A stretch of 46,792 nt of DNA from Parabacteroides sp. Its GTDB lineage: Bacteria > Bacteroidota > Bacteroidia > Bacteroidales > Tannerellaceae. Below, piece by piece: positions 17,771 to 26,339 of the stretch; position 1 is the first letter of the stretch; each line of letters opens with the position of its first letter. A model generated the notes under the pieces. That model was not told the DNA's origin and ran no database searches. It worked only from the letters and a program-made list of their open reading frames with translations. The DNA is taken from positions 1-46,792 of the forward strand of contig JAGBDR010000085.1 in assembly GCA_017937385.1 (NCBI GenBank). The letters run 5' to 3'. Made by a program: the position numbers and the translations under genes.

Positions 17771-18571
17771 TTATTCAAGTAACGTACAGGCAATCGTAAC
17801 CAAGCCTGCAATTGCACAATAGATGGCGAAATAAATCAGCTTTCCTTTCTTTACGATATTGATCATCCATTTACAGGCGACACACCCCGACACGAATGCT
17901 GCCACAAAACCGACCGCTAATGATAGCGTCGGAATATCGCCTGCAACCGCTTCACCCTTTACCGCCTTCATGACATCCAGCAACGCCTCACCCAAAATCG
18001 GAGGAATAACCATCAGGAATGAGAACTGAGCCAACTTCGCCTTGTTGTTTCCTAATAACAAACCGGTCGCAATCGTTGTTCCAGAGCGAGAAAGTCCCGG
18101 CATCACGGCACATGCCTGAGCCAAACCGATAATAAAAGCGTCTTTCATCGAGATATTCTCTTTCCGACGGGGTTTGGCATAATAGGAAAAAGCAAGCAAT
18201 GCGGCCGTCAGCAACAACATACAACCGACAACCAACAGTCCCGACCCGAAAATATCTTCCACCGCATCCTTGAAAAACACACCCACAATGCCGATAGGAA
18301 TCATAGAAATCAGGATGTTGATCACATAGCGGGTTTCAGCGTTCATCTTGAACTTAAACAAACCGCGAAATATCCATTCGATCTCTTTCCACAAAATAAC
18401 CAATGTACTCAACACGGTCGCCACATGGACAACAATCGTAAAAGCCAGATTCTCTTCTCCTTGGATCCCGAACAACGCAGAGCCGATAGCCAGATGCCCA
18501 CTGCTGCTGACCGGCAGATATTCCGTAAGCCCCTGAATGATACCCAATAACAATGCCTCTAACCAACTCAT
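17771..18571 (-). CDS. uppP: undecaprenyl-diphosphate phosphatase
   Basis: Integral membrane enzyme that dephosphorylates undecaprenyl diphosphate so the lipid carrier can be reused for peptidoglycan and surface glycan synthesis; overexpression of the family gives bacitracin resistance. The 266-residue protein has both signature motifs: [12 protein letters not shown] near residue 16 and [12 protein letters not shown] in the second half, with about eight membrane spans. Its ATG overlaps the stop of the DUF3098 gene (ATGA). Confidence 0.96.
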   Translation of the reverse strand: MSWLEALLLGIIQGLTEYLPVSSSGHLAIGSALFGIQGEENLAFTIVVHVATVLSTLVILWKEIEWIFRGLFKFKMNAETRYVINILISMIPIGIVGVFFKDAVEDIFGSGLLVVGCMLLLTAALLAFSYYAKPRRKENISMKDAFIIGLAQACAVMPGLSRSGTTIATGLLLGNNKAKLAQFSFLMVIPPILGEALLDVMKAVKGEAVAGDIPTLSLAVGFVAAFVSGCVACKWMINIVKKGKLIYFAIYCAIAGLVTIACTLLE

Positions 18572-18810
18572 TCCGCAACTTTCTTATTTTTGCTGTTTTT
18601 CAAAATACCGAAAATCATCAACACGAAACCGATCACCGTCACAGCCGGAGCCACAACAATGCGGCGGGAACTGAAAATCTCAGGATTGAAACCGGTCGGA
18701 TCCTGCGAACCGCCGCCGCTCATCAACATAAAACCAATCGCGATAACAACAACAGCAACAGCGATCAAAATAAAATTTTCTTTTCCAAAAGCAAAATCTC
18801 TCTTAGCCAT
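18568..18810 (-). CDS. DUF3098 small membrane protein
   Basis: An 80-residue protein with two membrane spans ([20 protein letters not shown] and [19 protein letters not shown]) joined by a short loop [20 protein letters not shown], the DUF3098 layout. The start is ATG 18810; further upstream the frame is only an extension. It lies between ftsX (4-base gap) and uppP (4-base overlap), so it is probably tied to division or envelope synthesis. The function is unknown. Confidence 0.85.
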   Translation of the reverse strand: MAKRDFAFGKENFILIAVAVVVIAIGFMLMSGGGSQDPTGFNPEIFSSRRIVVAPAVTVIGFVLMIFGILKNSKNKKVAE

Positions 18811-18814
18811 ATAT

Positions 18815-19666
18815 TTACATATAATATAATTTATCAACCCCCATCCGCAAATACTTGTTTACGGCAAAGACTGTGGCCGTAATCGAAAGCAGGATTCCCA
18901 TTATCAGCACACCGGTATAAACAAATATCAAGGTTTTAACATCCAGCAACTGGATAAAACCGGATAATTCGTTCTGCAAATAATACAACGCTCCCGTCAA
19001 CATCAATATTGCAAAAATAGACGCAAAAATGCCGCTGACCACATTATATCGCACAAACGGCCTTCTGATAAAGCCAGGCGTAGCTCCCACCAGCTTCATG
19101 GCATGAATCAGGAAACGCTTGGAATAAATCAACAGACGGATCGTATTGCTGATCAGCACAAACGAGATGGCCATCAAGATCACGGCAAGCGTAAGTAGGA
19201 TCAGGCTAACCCGTTTCACATTGTCGTTTACCATCTGCATCATATCTTTTCGGTAAAGCAAATCGGAAACGGAAGTATATTTTTTTATCTTCTTTTCGAT
19301 CAATTGCAAGCTGTCGGCATTCGCATATTCCGACCGCAATTTCACTTCAATGGAAGCCTGCAACGGATTAAATCCCAGAAATGTTTCCGGATTTTCACCC
19401 AATTCTTCTTCAAGCTCCTTTGCGGCTTGTTCTTTCGAAATATATTCAGTCGATTTGATATAAGGCAAGGCATCCAATGTTTTCTGCATTCTCTTTATAT
19501 CCGCTTCCTTCTGATTATCTTTCAGCACGATCGAAAACGAGATGTTCTCCTTTACATATACAGATAGTTTGTTTCCCAACAAACCTATCAGAAAAACGAG
19601 TCCCAGCAGAAAAAGTACCAATGCGATACTTATAATGGAAGTCAAACGAGAATGAAATTGAGACAT
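18815..19666 (-). CDS. ftsX: cell division protein FtsX
   Basis: Membrane subunit of the FtsEX complex, which activates peptidoglycan hydrolases at the division septum. From ATG 19666 the protein has 283 residues: one N-terminal span (IISIALVLFLLGLVFLIGL), an extracytoplasmic domain of about 130 residues, then three spans near the C-terminus (ILLTLAVILMAISFVLI and two more). The longer upstream frame lacks homologous character. ftsE is not adjacent here. It is the first gene of the operon running to folK. Confidence 0.92.
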   Translation of the reverse strand: MSQFHSRLTSIISIALVLFLLGLVFLIGLLGNKLSVYVKENISFSIVLKDNQKEADIKRMQKTLDALPYIKSTEYISKEQAAKELEEELGENPETFLGFNPLQASIEVKLRSEYANADSLQLIEKKIKKYTSVSDLLYRKDMMQMVNDNVKRVSLILLTLAVILMAISFVLISNTIRLLIYSKRFLIHAMKLVGATPGFIRRPFVRYNVVSGIFASIFAILMLTGALYYLQNELSGFIQLLDVKTLIFVYTGVLIMGILLSITATVFAVNKYLRMGVDKLYYM

Positions 19667-19802
19667 GACCTTATTGTTGTTAAATAACACAGGAGATGCA
19701 TTCAGAGAACACACCTCCCAATTTTTCTGCAAAAGAACAAATAATTTATGGAACAGCGATTGTTTTACAATTCTTTAACAGTATTCCTTTCTTCAAACAT
19801 TC

Positions 19803-20390
19803 CTATCGTGTCAGCTCTTCAATCTGTTGCAAAACCTCGTCGAGGCGGCGTTGGGTCTTTCGATAGTTCTGTATTCCCAAGATTAATCCGGCGACAAGGC
19901 CGACAAAGGAACCTGAAACGAATCCCATCGTGACTTCATTCCACTCTTTCATGGCCAGTTCGGTGGCAAACCATCCCGCCCAAATACAAATGAAAGGGAT
20001 TCCGAACCGTAACCACAAGAAGTTCCTTCGCTTCAGCAATGCTATTCCCCGGCTTTGTTCCAACAAATCTTTGTCGAGCAGATAATCAGCCCTGACGCTG
20101 TTGCCCGACCACATCGTGTAAATGACGGCCACCAACAAGAACAACGCAGTAACTGCCGAAAAAGCGAACGACAGACCGAACTTGCTGAATACATAAAAAG
20201 AACAAGGTATATTCAGAAGCCCCACAGTACAGAGGATCATCGACTTCCGCTTGACCTTAGACACCTTGCCATACATCGAACGACGGATCAACTTTTCATT
20301 GATAATCTGTTCCTTTTCGAGTTTTCCCTTCAACAAAGAGACCTGTTGCCTCATCTCTTCCAACTCGTTTATTCCAACATTTGCATCCAT
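19803..20390 (-). CDS. four-helix membrane protein paired with an ECF sigma factor
   Basis: A 195-residue protein of no recognised family. Residues 1-35 form a charged, coiled-coil-like segment (ELEEMRQQVSLLKGKLEKEQ). Four likely membrane spans follow, two near residues 50-95 and two near 125-175, and the end is again charged (QRRLDEVLQQIEELTR). It begins 15 bases after the sigma factor stop codon, so the two are co-transcribed. The position suggests an anti-sigma or signalling partner, but no zinc-binding anti-sigma motif or periplasmic FecR-type domain is visible. Confidence 0.7.
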   Translation of the reverse strand: MDANVGINELEEMRQQVSLLKGKLEKEQIINEKLIRRSMYGKVSKVKRKSMILCTVGLLNIPCSFYVFSKFGLSFAFSAVTALFLLVAVIYTMWSGNSVRADYLLDKDLLEQSRGIALLKRRNFLWLRFGIPFICIWAGWFATELAMKEWNEVTMGFVSGSFVGLVAGLILGIQNYRKTQRRLDEVLQQIEELTR

Positions 20391-20404
20391 TTTTTCTTCC
20401 TTTT

Positions 20405-20884
20405 TTACTTGTTTGACATTTTCCGCAACTCTTCCTTGATCCGGAACAGGCGTACGGAGACATTCTTTGCCGAGATGCCGACTATTTCGCCGATCTCTTC
20501 ATAACTCAAATTCTCAAGCCAAAGCATGACAATGGCCCGGTCGAAAGGAGGCAGCCGATGTATCCGGTCATACAATCGGCGGATCTGTTTGGAATCCTCA
20601 TCCTTGTCTTCAAACAAATCGATGTCCATCGTCAAGGGGACCGTATCGAACTTTCTCCGTTTCCGCTCAAGGGATATACACGTGTTGAAACTCACTTTCC
20701 ATATCCAAGTAGACAAGCTACTACGCCCTTGATAGGAGCCGAAGCCCTTCCAGAGATTGATGAGCACTTCCTGAAACAGATCGTTTACTTCATCGGAATC
20801 TTTTGAGAACATGAAGCATACCGTATAGATAGTACTCTTATGTTTCCCGACCATTTGCGCAAATTCAGTCTGTAATGTTTCCAT
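20405..20884 (-). CDS. ECF-type RNA polymerase sigma factor
   Basis: A 159-residue extracytoplasmic-function sigma factor. Region 2 is present ([15 protein letters not shown] near residues 34-48 and [13 protein letters not shown] near 59-71), followed by a basic linker ERKRRK and region 4 with a helix-turn-helix ([21 protein letters not shown]). The start is ATG 20884; the longer frame lacks sigma-like sequence. It is followed by the membrane protein above, which may regulate it. Target genes cannot be deduced here. Confidence 0.92.
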   Translation of the reverse strand: METLQTEFAQMVGKHKSTIYTVCFMFSKDSDEVNDLFQEVLINLWKGFGSYQGRSSLSTWIWKVSFNTCISLERKRRKFDTVPLTMDIDLFEDKDEDSKQIRRLYDRIHRLPPFDRAIVMLWLENLSYEEIGEIVGISAKNVSVRLFRIKEELRKMSNK

Positions 20885-21014
20885 CTCGTTAAAATTGTTT
20901 CTGTCCGTTAGACGCAAGACCACCGTCCAAAACTACAAAAAAAGAACAGTTCTTTTACTCCAGGATAACATTCTTTTGCCCGGCAGGTTATCGTCTTTTT
21001 ACACGCAATTGTAT

Positions 21015-21023
21015 TACCTTTGC
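21015..21023 (+). promoter_or_regulatory. -7 box next to the trmB start
   Basis: TACCTTTGC matches TAnnTTTG and ends only 3 bases before the trmB ATG, which would put the transcription start at or near the ATG. No correctly spaced TTTG was seen upstream. Confidence 0.5.
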
Positions 21024-21026
21024 ATC

Positions 21027-21785
21027 ATGGGAAAGAATAAATTAGCAAAGTTTGACGACATGGCGGGTTATCCCCATGTGTTCCAATATCCGTTTGCGAC
21101 GCTTCAGGAGAAAGGATTCGAACTGAAGGGGCACTGGCACGAACAGTTCTTTAAGAACAACAATCCGATCGTGCTTGAATTAGGTTGCGGAAAAGGAGAA
21201 TATACAGTAGGTCTGGGCAAACTGTTCCCGGACAAGAACTTCATCGGGGTCGACATCAAGGGCGCCCGTATGTGGACAGGTGCGAAAGAATCGTTCGAGG
21301 CAGGCATGAGGAACGTCGCGTTCCTCCGGACCAGCATCGAACTGATCGCCCACTTCTTCGCTGCCGGAGAGGTGGCCGAGATCTGGCTGACCTTCCCCGA
21401 CCCGCAGATGAAAAAGGTGAACAAACGCCTCACCTCCACCCGTTTCATGAAGCTGTACCGCGAGATACTGGCGGGAGACGGCATCATACACCTGAAGACA
21501 GACAGCAACTTCATGTACACCTACACCTGCGAGATGGTCAAAGCAAACCACTATCCCGTACTGTTCAGCAACGACGACCTGTATCATTCCGGCCTGACAG
21601 ACGAGATCCTTTCCATCAAGACCTATTACGAACAGCAATGGCTGGACCGCGGATTGAACATCAAATACATCAAGTTTGTTTGTGAAGAGCGGGAAGAGCT
21701 GGTCGAACCGGAAGTGGAAATCGAATACGACCCGTACCGCAGCTTCAACCGCAGCAAACGAAGTGCGTTGGCAGCAGGAAAATGA
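21027..21785 (+). CDS. trmB: tRNA (guanine-46-N7)-methyltransferase
   Basis: Methylates N7 of G46 in the tRNA variable loop using S-adenosylmethionine. From ATG 21027 the protein has 252 residues, with the SAM-binding motif [11 protein letters not shown] near residue 50, [11 protein letters not shown], and the TrmB signature [15 protein letters not shown] followed by TSTRFMKLY. The in-frame upstream extension has no homologous character and would cross the promoter box, so it is rejected. Confidence 0.95.
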   Translation: MGKNKLAKFDDMAGYPHVFQYPFATLQEKGFELKGHWHEQFFKNNNPIVLELGCGKGEYTVGLGKLFPDKNFIGVDIKGARMWTGAKESFEAGMRNVAFLRTSIELIAHFFAAGEVAEIWLTFPDPQMKKVNKRLTSTRFMKLYREILAGDGIIHLKTDSNFMYTYTCEMVKANHYPVLFSNDDLYHSGLTDEILSIKTYYEQQWLDRGLNIKYIKFVCEEREELVEPEVEIEYDPYRSFNRSKRSALAAGK

Positions 21786-21787
21786 AG

Positions 21788-21808
21788 TCAATGGACAATT
21801 GACAATTG
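21788..21808. repeat. heptamer repeat, left half of an inverted pair
   Basis: About three degenerate (AATTGAC)-type units just after the trmB stop codon. The complementary array is at 21888-21920, so the two can pair around an 80-base segment that holds no gene. Confidence 0.8.
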
Positions 21809-21887
21809 GGGATATACAAATCAAGAATAATTCATTTAATAATCATAACGGCAAGGGATAAAAGGCAAGCAAAGAGAATCCCTCTTT

Positions 21888-21920
21888 AAATTGTCAATTG
21901 TCCATTGTCAATTATCAATT
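21888..21920. repeat. heptamer repeat, right half of an inverted pair, before mrp
   Basis: Five units of the complementary heptamer (AATTGTC, AATTGTC, CATTGTC, AATTATC, AATT). The array ends 6 bases before the mrp ATG, over the position where a ribosome-binding site would be. Confidence 0.85.
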
Positions 21921-21926
21921 AAAATC

Positions 21927-23036
21927 ATGACACTCTATCCAAAGCTAATCATGGACGCACTGGCAAAGGTGCGCTACCCGGGAACGGGGAAAGACCTCGT
22001 GACGATGGGTATGGTAGAAGATAACATCCGGATCGAGGGCAACAAAGTGAGTTTCTCGCTTCTCTTCGAAAAGCCGAACGATCCGTTTATCAAATCGGTA
22101 GTGAAAGCGGCCGAGACAGCCATCCTTACGTATGTAGGCGAGGATGTGGACATCAAAGGCAACATCACGGTAAATTCCAAACAGGCCGCCCGTCCCGAAC
22201 CGGACAAGCTTCTGCCGGAAGTAAAGAACATCATCGCCGTATCATCCGGCAAAGGAGGCGTAGGCAAAAGTACGGTAGCGGCCAACTTGGCAGTAACGCT
22301 GGCCCTGCAAGGCTACAAGGTCGGTTTGCTGGATGCCGATATCTTCGGCCCTTCACAGCCGAAGATGTTCCATGTCGAAGACGCCCGTCCCTATATGGTG
22401 GAAGTGGGCAATCGCGAACTGATCGAACCGGCTGCCAACTACGGAGTGAAGCTGCTCTCGATCGGTTTCTTCGTCAATAAAGAGGACGCCGTTCTTTGGC
22501 GCGGCGCAATGGCAAGCAATGCCCTGAAACAGTTGATCGGCGATGCCAACTGGGGAGACTTGGACTACTTCCTGATCGACCTGCCGCCGGGCACAAGCGA
22601 TATCCACCTGACAATGGTACAGACCTTGGCGATCACCGGTGCCATCGTTGTCAGCACCCCGCAGGAAGTGGCGTTGGCAGATGCCCGCAAAGGAATCAGT
22701 ATGTTTACAGGTGAAAAGATCAACGTCCCGGTATTGGGACTGGTCGAGAATATGTCCTGGTTCACACCGGCCGAATTGCCGGAAAACAAATATTACCTGT
22801 TCGGCAAAGAAGGAGGCAAACGCCTGGCGGAAGAACTGAACATCCCGCTGTTAGGACAAATCCCCATCGTCCAAAGCATCTGCGAAGGCGGAGACAACGG
22901 AAAGCCGGTCGCCCTCAATCCGGACAGCATCACCGGACAGGCGTTCCAGAAACTGGCTGAGAATGTCGTGAAACAAATCGAATACCGCAACGAACACCTG
23001 GATCCGACGAAGCGGGTGGTTGTGACGAAGAAATGA
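21927..23036 (+). CDS. mrp: Mrp/ApbC iron-sulfur carrier ATPase
   Basis: P-loop ATPase of the Mrp/NBP35 group that carries and delivers Fe-S clusters. From ATG 21927 it has 369 residues: an N-terminal DUF59/MIP18-type domain (residues 1-85), the deviant Walker A SSGKGGVGKST at about 106-117, a DADIFGPSQPKM motif, and DLPPGTSDIHLT. No C-terminal CxxC cluster-binding pair is seen in the region after VENMSWFTP, although typical bacterial Mrp has one. The longer in-frame start is translated repeat sequence. Confidence 0.93.
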   Translation: MTLYPKLIMDALAKVRYPGTGKDLVTMGMVEDNIRIEGNKVSFSLLFEKPNDPFIKSVVKAAETAILTYVGEDVDIKGNITVNSKQAARPEPDKLLPEVKNIIAVSSGKGGVGKSTVAANLAVTLALQGYKVGLLDADIFGPSQPKMFHVEDARPYMVEVGNRELIEPAANYGVKLLSIGFFVNKEDAVLWRGAMASNALKQLIGDANWGDLDYFLIDLPPGTSDIHLTMVQTLAITGAIVVSTPQEVALADARKGISMFTGEKINVPVLGLVENMSWFTPAELPENKYYLFGKEGGKRLAEELNIPLLGQIPIVQSICEGGDNGKPVALNPDSITGQAFQKLAENVVKQIEYRNEHLDPTKRVVVTKK

Positions 23037-23046
23037 AAGGATTTTT

Positions 23047-23103
23047 GATTTATGATTTATGATTTATGTGTCGGTAATAAATCATAAATCATAAATCATA
23101 AAT
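23047..23103. repeat. inverted pair of (ATAAATC)n heptamer arrays
   Basis: Left arm 23047-23068 is three GATTTAT units; right arm 23077-23103 is nearly four ATAAATC units. The arms are exact complements over about 21 bases around an 8-base loop, giving a long AT-rich hairpin just before the terminator. Confidence 0.88.
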
Positions 23104-23107
23104 AAAC

Positions 23108-23138
23108 AAGGGCTGTCCCCCAACAAGGAACAGCCCTT
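23108..23138 (+). terminator. bidirectional terminator between mrp and secDF
   Basis: AAGGGCTGT (23108-23116) pairs with ACAGCCCTT (23130-23138) and is followed by TTTTT on the plus strand. It serves mrp and, less strongly, the convergent secDF gene. Confidence 0.85.
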
Positions 23139-23163
23139 TTTTATTACGCCATTATAATATTGC

Positions 23164-26100
23164 TTATTTAGCGGCTTCAGCGGCAGCTTTCTTATTGATC
23201 TTTTTCTTCTGCAATTCGTAGGCGATAGGAGTTGCCACAAACAGGGTAGAATAAGTACCGACGATGATACCCAACAAGATTGCGAACGTAAAGCTACGGA
23301 TCGTCGCACCACCCAAGATGAAGATACACAACACAACGACCAATGTCGTCAATGAGGTATTCAACGTACGGCACAACGTAGAGTTCAGCGCGTCGTTGAT
23401 CACCTGGAAGCGGTCGCGCTTCGGATACAGGCTGATCGTCTCACGGATACGGTCGAACACAACTACGGTATCGTTGATCGAGTAACCGATGATCGTCAGG
23501 ATGGCCGCGATAAATGTCTGGTCGACCTCCATGGAGAACGGCAGGATCTTCCAAAGCAATGTGTAGAAAGAAATGATACACAAAGTCGTCACCGCTACGG
23601 AAGCCAATACACCGAGAGAGAACGAAACATCACGGAAACGGAACAAAATGTAGGCAGCCATACAGATCATAGCGAATATAACAGCGAGGAATGCTGCATT
23701 CTTGATATCGTCAGCCATGCTCGGTCCTACTTTCTGCGAACTCTGGATATATTGTCCGACGAACTGATCCAAAGTCGTACCTGCCGGAAGCAAGGATTTC
23801 ACACCTTCAAACAGTTTGCCTTCGATTTCCTGGTCTACAGCCGGATCGGAATCATCGATCTTATAGTTGGTAGACACGCGGACCTGATCGGAAGTACCGA
23901 TCTGGATCACACTTACGGCACCGTCCAACTGGGCATCCAGCATATTGCGGACTTCGTCTGTCTTCACTTCCTGGTTGAAACGGATCACATAGTTACGTCC
24001 ACCCGTGAAGTCGATACCGTTGTTCAAACCGATCGTCGCCATGGAAATCGCACCCAAGACAATGATAGCTGCCGGGATCAGATAGCCGACCTTGCGGGCA
24101 GCCAAGAAGTTGATCTTCGGGTTCGTCAACAAATCTTTCGTGAGGGAAGTCGTGAAAGTCACGTTCTTCAGCTTGTCTTTAGCCAACAACGCTTCGTAGA
24201 CGATACGTGTCAGGAAGACCGCTGTCAGGAATGAGGCGAACAGACCGGTAATCATCGTCGTGGCAAAACCACGGATAGGACCTGTACCGAAGTAGAACAA
24301 CACAATACCAGTGATGATAGAAGTCAAGTTGGAGTCGAAGATAGCCGAGAAAGCATTTCCGTAACCGTCGGCAATCGCCTTGCTCAACGACTTGCCGGCA
24401 CGCAATTCCTCTTTCGTACGTTCGTAAATCAACACGTTGGCATCGACTGCCATACCCAATGTCAATACCATACCGGCAATACCCGGCAATGTCAGGACTG
24501 CCTGGAACGAAGCAAGGATACCCATCGTGAAGAAGATGTTCAACACCAGGGCACCGTCGGCGATCAGACCCGGAACGAGTCCGTAGAACGCGCACATATA
24601 AGCCATCAACAGCACCAATGCCAAGATAAACGAAATCACACCGGCATTGATAGCCTCTTGACCCAGAGACGGACCGACAACGTCTTCCTGTACGATATGC
24701 ACGGAAGCTGCCATCTTACCGGACTTCAACACGTTCGCCAAGTCCTTCGCTTCCTCCGGAGTGAAGTTACCGGTGATCTGAGAACGTCCGCCGGTGATTT
24801 CCACCTGTACGGTCGGAGCCGAATAGACCATATCGTCCAAGACAATGGCAACCGACTTACCGATATTTTCTTTTGTCAGGCGAGCCCAAGCCTTGGCACC
24901 TTCAGCGTTCATCGTCATGCTGACTTCCTGGCTTGCACGGCCTACCTGCTGCTGGGAGAAGTCTGCGTTGGCATCCGTCACCACATCGCCACCCAAAGCC
25001 GGCGAACCGTCCCGATTCGTCATCTTGATGGCATACAAGTAGAAGAACTGTTCCCTTTCGTCGATCGCCTTTACACCCCATTTCAAAGAAAGGTTGCGCG
25101 GCAGGATATCTTTCACCTGCTTCATAGCCAGATATTCATTGATCTTGGCGATATCTTTCTTATCGGCAATACCGACAACCGGGCCGGGAGCCAACTGTCC
25201 GTTATACTGGTTGATCTGCAGGATAGCAAACAACGGATGCTGCTTGGCAAATTCTTCCATGCTCTGGTTCGCCTGTGCTTCCGGCTTGTCTTCTCCGAGC
25301 TTAGCCAGCAAAGAGTCTGCCTCGTTGGTGTTTGCGGCAGCATTGTCGGCAACCGCTTCACCGGTCGCATCGGCCGCAGCTTCCGAACTTTCGACAGCCG
25401 TATCGTCCGACTTCAGGATGGAAGCCAACATATTATCGGCTGCAACCAACTGCTGGTAGATTTCCGGCAAGTTGTAGGTTTCCCAAAATTCGAGGTTGGC
25501 ACTGCCCTGCAACAATTTACGCACACGTTCCGGTTCCTTCACGCCCGGAAGCTCAACCAAGATACGGCCGGCTGTTTCCAGACGCTGGATGTTCGGAGAA
25601 ACCACACCGAAACGGTCGATACGGGTACGCAACACATTGAATGAATTATCGATAGCACTCTTCAACTCTTCTTTTAACACGGCAATCACCTGTGCGTCCG
25701 AGCTCTGCGGAGTGATTTTGTCTTTCAACTCGAATGTACTGAAAATTGCAGACAGACGGGCGCCGTTGTCCAACTTCTTATACTCTTCGGCAAATAGATC
25801 AATAAAGTCCTTCTGACTTGTAGCTTGGTGTGCGTATGCCAAATCCAACGCCTTGTTGAAGTTCTCATCCTGGTTGTTGTTTGAAAGCGAACGGATCACA
25901 TCGGCCACATTCAACTCCAGAACGACGTTCATACCGCCCTTCAAGTCCAGTCCTAAACTAATCTCCATTTCACGGCACTCCTTGAGCGTATAGCCCAACC
26001 ATACCTTCTGAGTAGATAACGAGTCCAAATAAGAACTCTCTTTCACCGGATCTCCGCCTGCATACTCAGCGGCTTTGCTGTTGTAATGCCTTGTCACAAA

Positions 26101-26175
26101 CGAGAAGGACAGATAAAACACACAGACAAGCGTAAGTAACACCGCAAAGACCTTTACAAATCCTTTGTTTTGCAT
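23164..26175 (-). CDS. secDF: fused protein translocase subunit SecDF
   Basis: Inner-membrane motor that uses the proton gradient to pull secreted proteins across after SecA. The 1003-residue protein fuses SecD (first about 660 residues: N-terminal span, GLDLKGGMNVVLEL, a large periplasmic domain with an acidic Ala/Glu insert near residues 250-300, then LTLPGIAGMVLTLGMAVDANVLI) and SecF (from about 680: NGIDFTGGRNYVIRF, then ILTIIGYSINDTVVVFDRIRE). The fusion is typical of Bacteroidetes. A -7 box is visible upstream and the gene stands alone. Confidence 0.96.
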   Translation of the reverse strand: MQNKGFVKVFAVLLTLVCVFYLSFSFVTRHYNSKAAEYAGGDPVKESSYLDSLSTQKVWLGYTLKECREMEISLGLDLKGGMNVVLELNVADVIRSLSNNNQDENFNKALDLAYAHQATSQKDFIDLFAEEYKKLDNGARLSAIFSTFELKDKITPQSSDAQVIAVLKEELKSAIDNSFNVLRTRIDRFGVVSPNIQRLETAGRILVELPGVKEPERVRKLLQGSANLEFWETYNLPEIYQQLVAADNMLASILKSDDTAVESSEAAADATGEAVADNAAANTNEADSLLAKLGEDKPEAQANQSMEEFAKQHPLFAILQINQYNGQLAPGPVVGIADKKDIAKINEYLAMKQVKDILPRNLSLKWGVKAIDEREQFFYLYAIKMTNRDGSPALGGDVVTDANADFSQQQVGRASQEVSMTMNAEGAKAWARLTKENIGKSVAIVLDDMVYSAPTVQVEITGGRSQITGNFTPEEAKDLANVLKSGKMAASVHIVQEDVVGPSLGQEAINAGVISFILALVLLMAYMCAFYGLVPGLIADGALVLNIFFTMGILASFQAVLTLPGIAGMVLTLGMAVDANVLIYERTKEELRAGKSLSKAIADGYGNAFSAIFDSNLTSIITGIVLFYFGTGPIRGFATTMITGLFASFLTAVFLTRIVYEALLAKDKLKNVTFTTSLTKDLLTNPKINFLAARKVGYLIPAAIIVLGAISMATIGLNNGIDFTGGRNYVIRFNQEVKTDEVRNMLDAQLDGAVSVIQIGTSDQVRVSTNYKIDDSDPAVDQEIEGKLFEGVKSLLPAGTTLDQFVGQYIQSSQKVGPSMADDIKNAAFLAVIFAMICMAAYILFRFRDVSFSLGVLASVAVTTLCIISFYTLLWKILPFSMEVDQTFIAAILTIIGYSINDTVVVFDRIRETISLYPKRDRFQVINDALNSTLCRTLNTSLTTLVVVLCIFILGGATIRSFTFAILLGIIVGTYSTLFVATPIAYELQKKKINKKAAAEAAK

Positions 26176-26218
26176 TTGAATCTTATGTTTATGTTATTAT
26201 TCGTTTTTTCACAGGGTG

Positions 26219-26226
26219 CAAATATA
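26219..26226 (-). promoter_or_regulatory. -7 box of secDF
   Basis: The minus strand reads TATATTTG, 43 bases before the start codon, with a TTG (26244-26246) at a spacing of 17. Confidence 0.5.
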
Positions 26227-26302
26227 GGCTTTTTTTCTTTGTCCAACAGTAATTAGATTAATTTATTTGTCACACTCTTAGTTTATTTCAGCTACAATTA
26301 TA

Positions 26303-26310
26303 TATCTTTG
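26303..26310 (+). promoter_or_regulatory. -7 box of the DUF4468 gene pair
   Basis: TATCTTTG followed by C, 29 bases before the first DUF4468 start codon. No TTTG with 19-21 base spacing was seen. Confidence 0.5.
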
Positions 26311-26339
26311 CGATGAAAAAACATAAGTAAAGAATAACC

